Below, piece by piece: positions 6,187 to 7,016 of a DNA stretch of 7,016 nt; positions within the stretch are counted from its first letter, which is position 1, and each line of letters opens with the position of its first letter. The notes beneath the pieces are model-generated. The model was not told the DNA's origin and did no database searches. It was given only the letters and a program-made list of their open reading frames with translations. Position numbers and translations under genes: made by a program. This DNA comes from Alkalimonas sp. (GTDB taxonomy: Bacteria; Pseudomonadota; Gammaproteobacteria; Enterobacterales; Alteromonadaceae), in the NCBI GenBank assembly GCA_007117525.1, contig SKGJ01000247.1, forward strand, positions 1 through 7,016, in the 5' to 3' direction.

Positions 6187-6195
6187 CTTCTGCCA
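6173..6195. terminator. perfect inverted repeat over the overlapping convergent stops
   Basis: TGGCAGAAGC (6173-6182) is exactly complementary to GCTTCTGCCA (6186-6195), with a three-base loop TTA at 6183-6185. The loop holds the tyrA stop codon and most of the LOG-family gene's TAG. Neither strand has an immediate T-run (plus has TTTT only at 6205-6208), so it is not a canonical intrinsic terminator. It may act as a shared 3' mRNA-stabilising or weak bidirectional termination hairpin. Confidence 0.5.
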
Positions 6196-7016
6196 TCGGT
6201 GGCCTTTTGCAACAGCTGACGGCTTTCATCCAGAAACTGCCCGGCCAGCTCACCAAAATAGGCTTTGCCCTTATTGAACTCAGTCATCAGGGCCGCTTTG
6301 TCGGACTGTTGCACCAAGGACAAGACTTGCTGAAAGCGCTGCAGGTATCGCTCCAGCAGTGCCGAGGTTTGGGCCGAAGACAGCATAATGTCGGCGTATA
6401 GCTCGGCATTTTGCGCGAACAAGCGACCGATCATCGCCAGCTCCAGCCGGTAAATCGGTGAACTAAGCGCCAACAGCTCGGGCAAGTTGGCATTTTCTTC
6501 GGCCAGATGCACCCCATACACCAAGGAGGTGAAGTGCCGCATGCCTTGGATCAGTTGCATTCGCTCATCATGCACCGCCGCACTTTGCTCGACCAGCTCG
6601 GCCCCCCAAACCACCAACTGCTGACGCAGCCAATCGCTTTGTTCGGCAAAGCGACCATCACACACCACTATGACCTGCTTCACCAAATTGCTGACATCGG
6701 GGCCAAACATCGGGTGCAAACCCAGCACCGGACCACGATGCTTGGCCAGCATGCAAGCCAACGGCTGCTGTTTGATGCTGGTAATATCAGCCAACACGCA
6801 ATCTTCTGGCAACTCAGGCAATTGGGCAATCAGCTGGCAGGTTAAAGTGATTGGAGTCGCCATCAAGACCAATGCCGCCTCCTGGCATAATGCGCTGGCG
6901 TTGGGCCAATCATCGGCTTCCAGCACCTGCACCTGATAGCCGGAGCGTTGAAACAGGCTGACAAAACGGCTGCCAAGTGCGCCGGCACCACCGACCACCA
7001 CCACCTTGCCACCGGC
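6183..7016 (-). CDS. tyrA: chorismate mutase / prephenate dehydrogenase (T-protein), 5' end outside window
   Basis: The visible 277 residues are the prephenate dehydrogenase part of the T-protein. They begin within the NAD-binding Rossmann fold (VVVVGGAGALGSRF) and run to the natural C-terminus (DESRQLLQKATDGRS). The enzyme oxidatively decarboxylates prephenate to 4-hydroxyphenylpyruvate for tyrosine synthesis. LGLHPMFGPD (visible residues 99-107) includes the catalytic His equivalent to E. coli H197. ALSSPIYRLELAMIGRLFAQ is nearly identical to the E. coli segment. By E. coli length (373), about 95 residues forming the chorismate mutase domain lie beyond the window edge. The frame is open to base 7016, so a GTG at 7004 is an internal codon, not a start. 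The gene converges on the LOG-family gene with a 4-base overlap (6183-6186). Confidence 0.96.
   Translation of the reverse strand, partial: AGGKVVVVGGAGALGSRFVSLFQRSGYQVQVLEADDWPNASALCQEAALVLMATPITLTCQLIAQLPELPEDCVLADITSIKQQPLACMLAKHRGPVLGLHPMFGPDVSNLVKQVIVVCDGRFAEQSDWLRQQLVVWGAELVEQSAAVHDERMQLIQGMRHFTSLVYGVHLAEENANLPELLALSSPIYRLELAMIGRLFAQNAELYADIMLSSAQTSALLERYLQRFQQVLSLVQQSDKAALMTEFNKGKAYFGELAGQFLDESRQLLQKATDGRS

Overview
The window looks like chromosomal DNA of a gammaproteobacterium, most likely an Alteromonadales-type organism such as Rheinheimera, Alishewanella or a relative. This rests on an enteric-style pheA with a phenylalanine leader peptide, a bifunctional-type tyrA, a small secreted DUF3718-like protein and a cyclic-di-GMP riboswitch. 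The genus is a guess.

Layout, left to right. Positions 1-267 hold the pheA control region: a 20-codon leader peptide with five Phe codons (112-174), mutually exclusive hairpins and an intrinsic terminator (198-227). pheA (268-1422, +) encodes the bifunctional P-protein. A strong hairpin at 1422-1450 ends a leftward gene for a small secreted protein (1486-1857, -). That gene has a long leader (1858-about 2073), which carries what I read as a class I cyclic-di-GMP (GEMM-I) riboswitch at 1978-2077, with its own sigma70-like promoter at 2080-2108. Upstream of it, on the same strand, lie two overlapping genes: a beta-CASP metallo-beta-lactamase-fold nuclease (2154-3560) and a Na/Pi-cotransporter-family membrane protein (3550-5154). 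Divergent from these is a LOG/TIGR00730-family Rossmann protein (5302-6186, +). It converges on tyrA (6183-7016, -, cut by the window edge). The two stop codons overlap and sit in the loop of a perfect inverted repeat.

How the parts relate. pheA and tyrA are the two chorismate-mutase branches leading to phenylalanine and tyrosine. In E. coli they are convergent neighbours; here they keep that orientation but about 4.7 kb of other genes lies between them. pheA appears controlled by ribosome-mediated attenuation sensing Phe-tRNA supply, plus feedback inhibition through its ACT domain. The small secreted protein appears to be under second-messenger (c-di-GMP) control. The nuclease and transporter genes look translationally coupled. 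The riboswitch with its uncharacterised secreted target is the most interesting system in the window; the aptamer class is known, but the role of its target is not.
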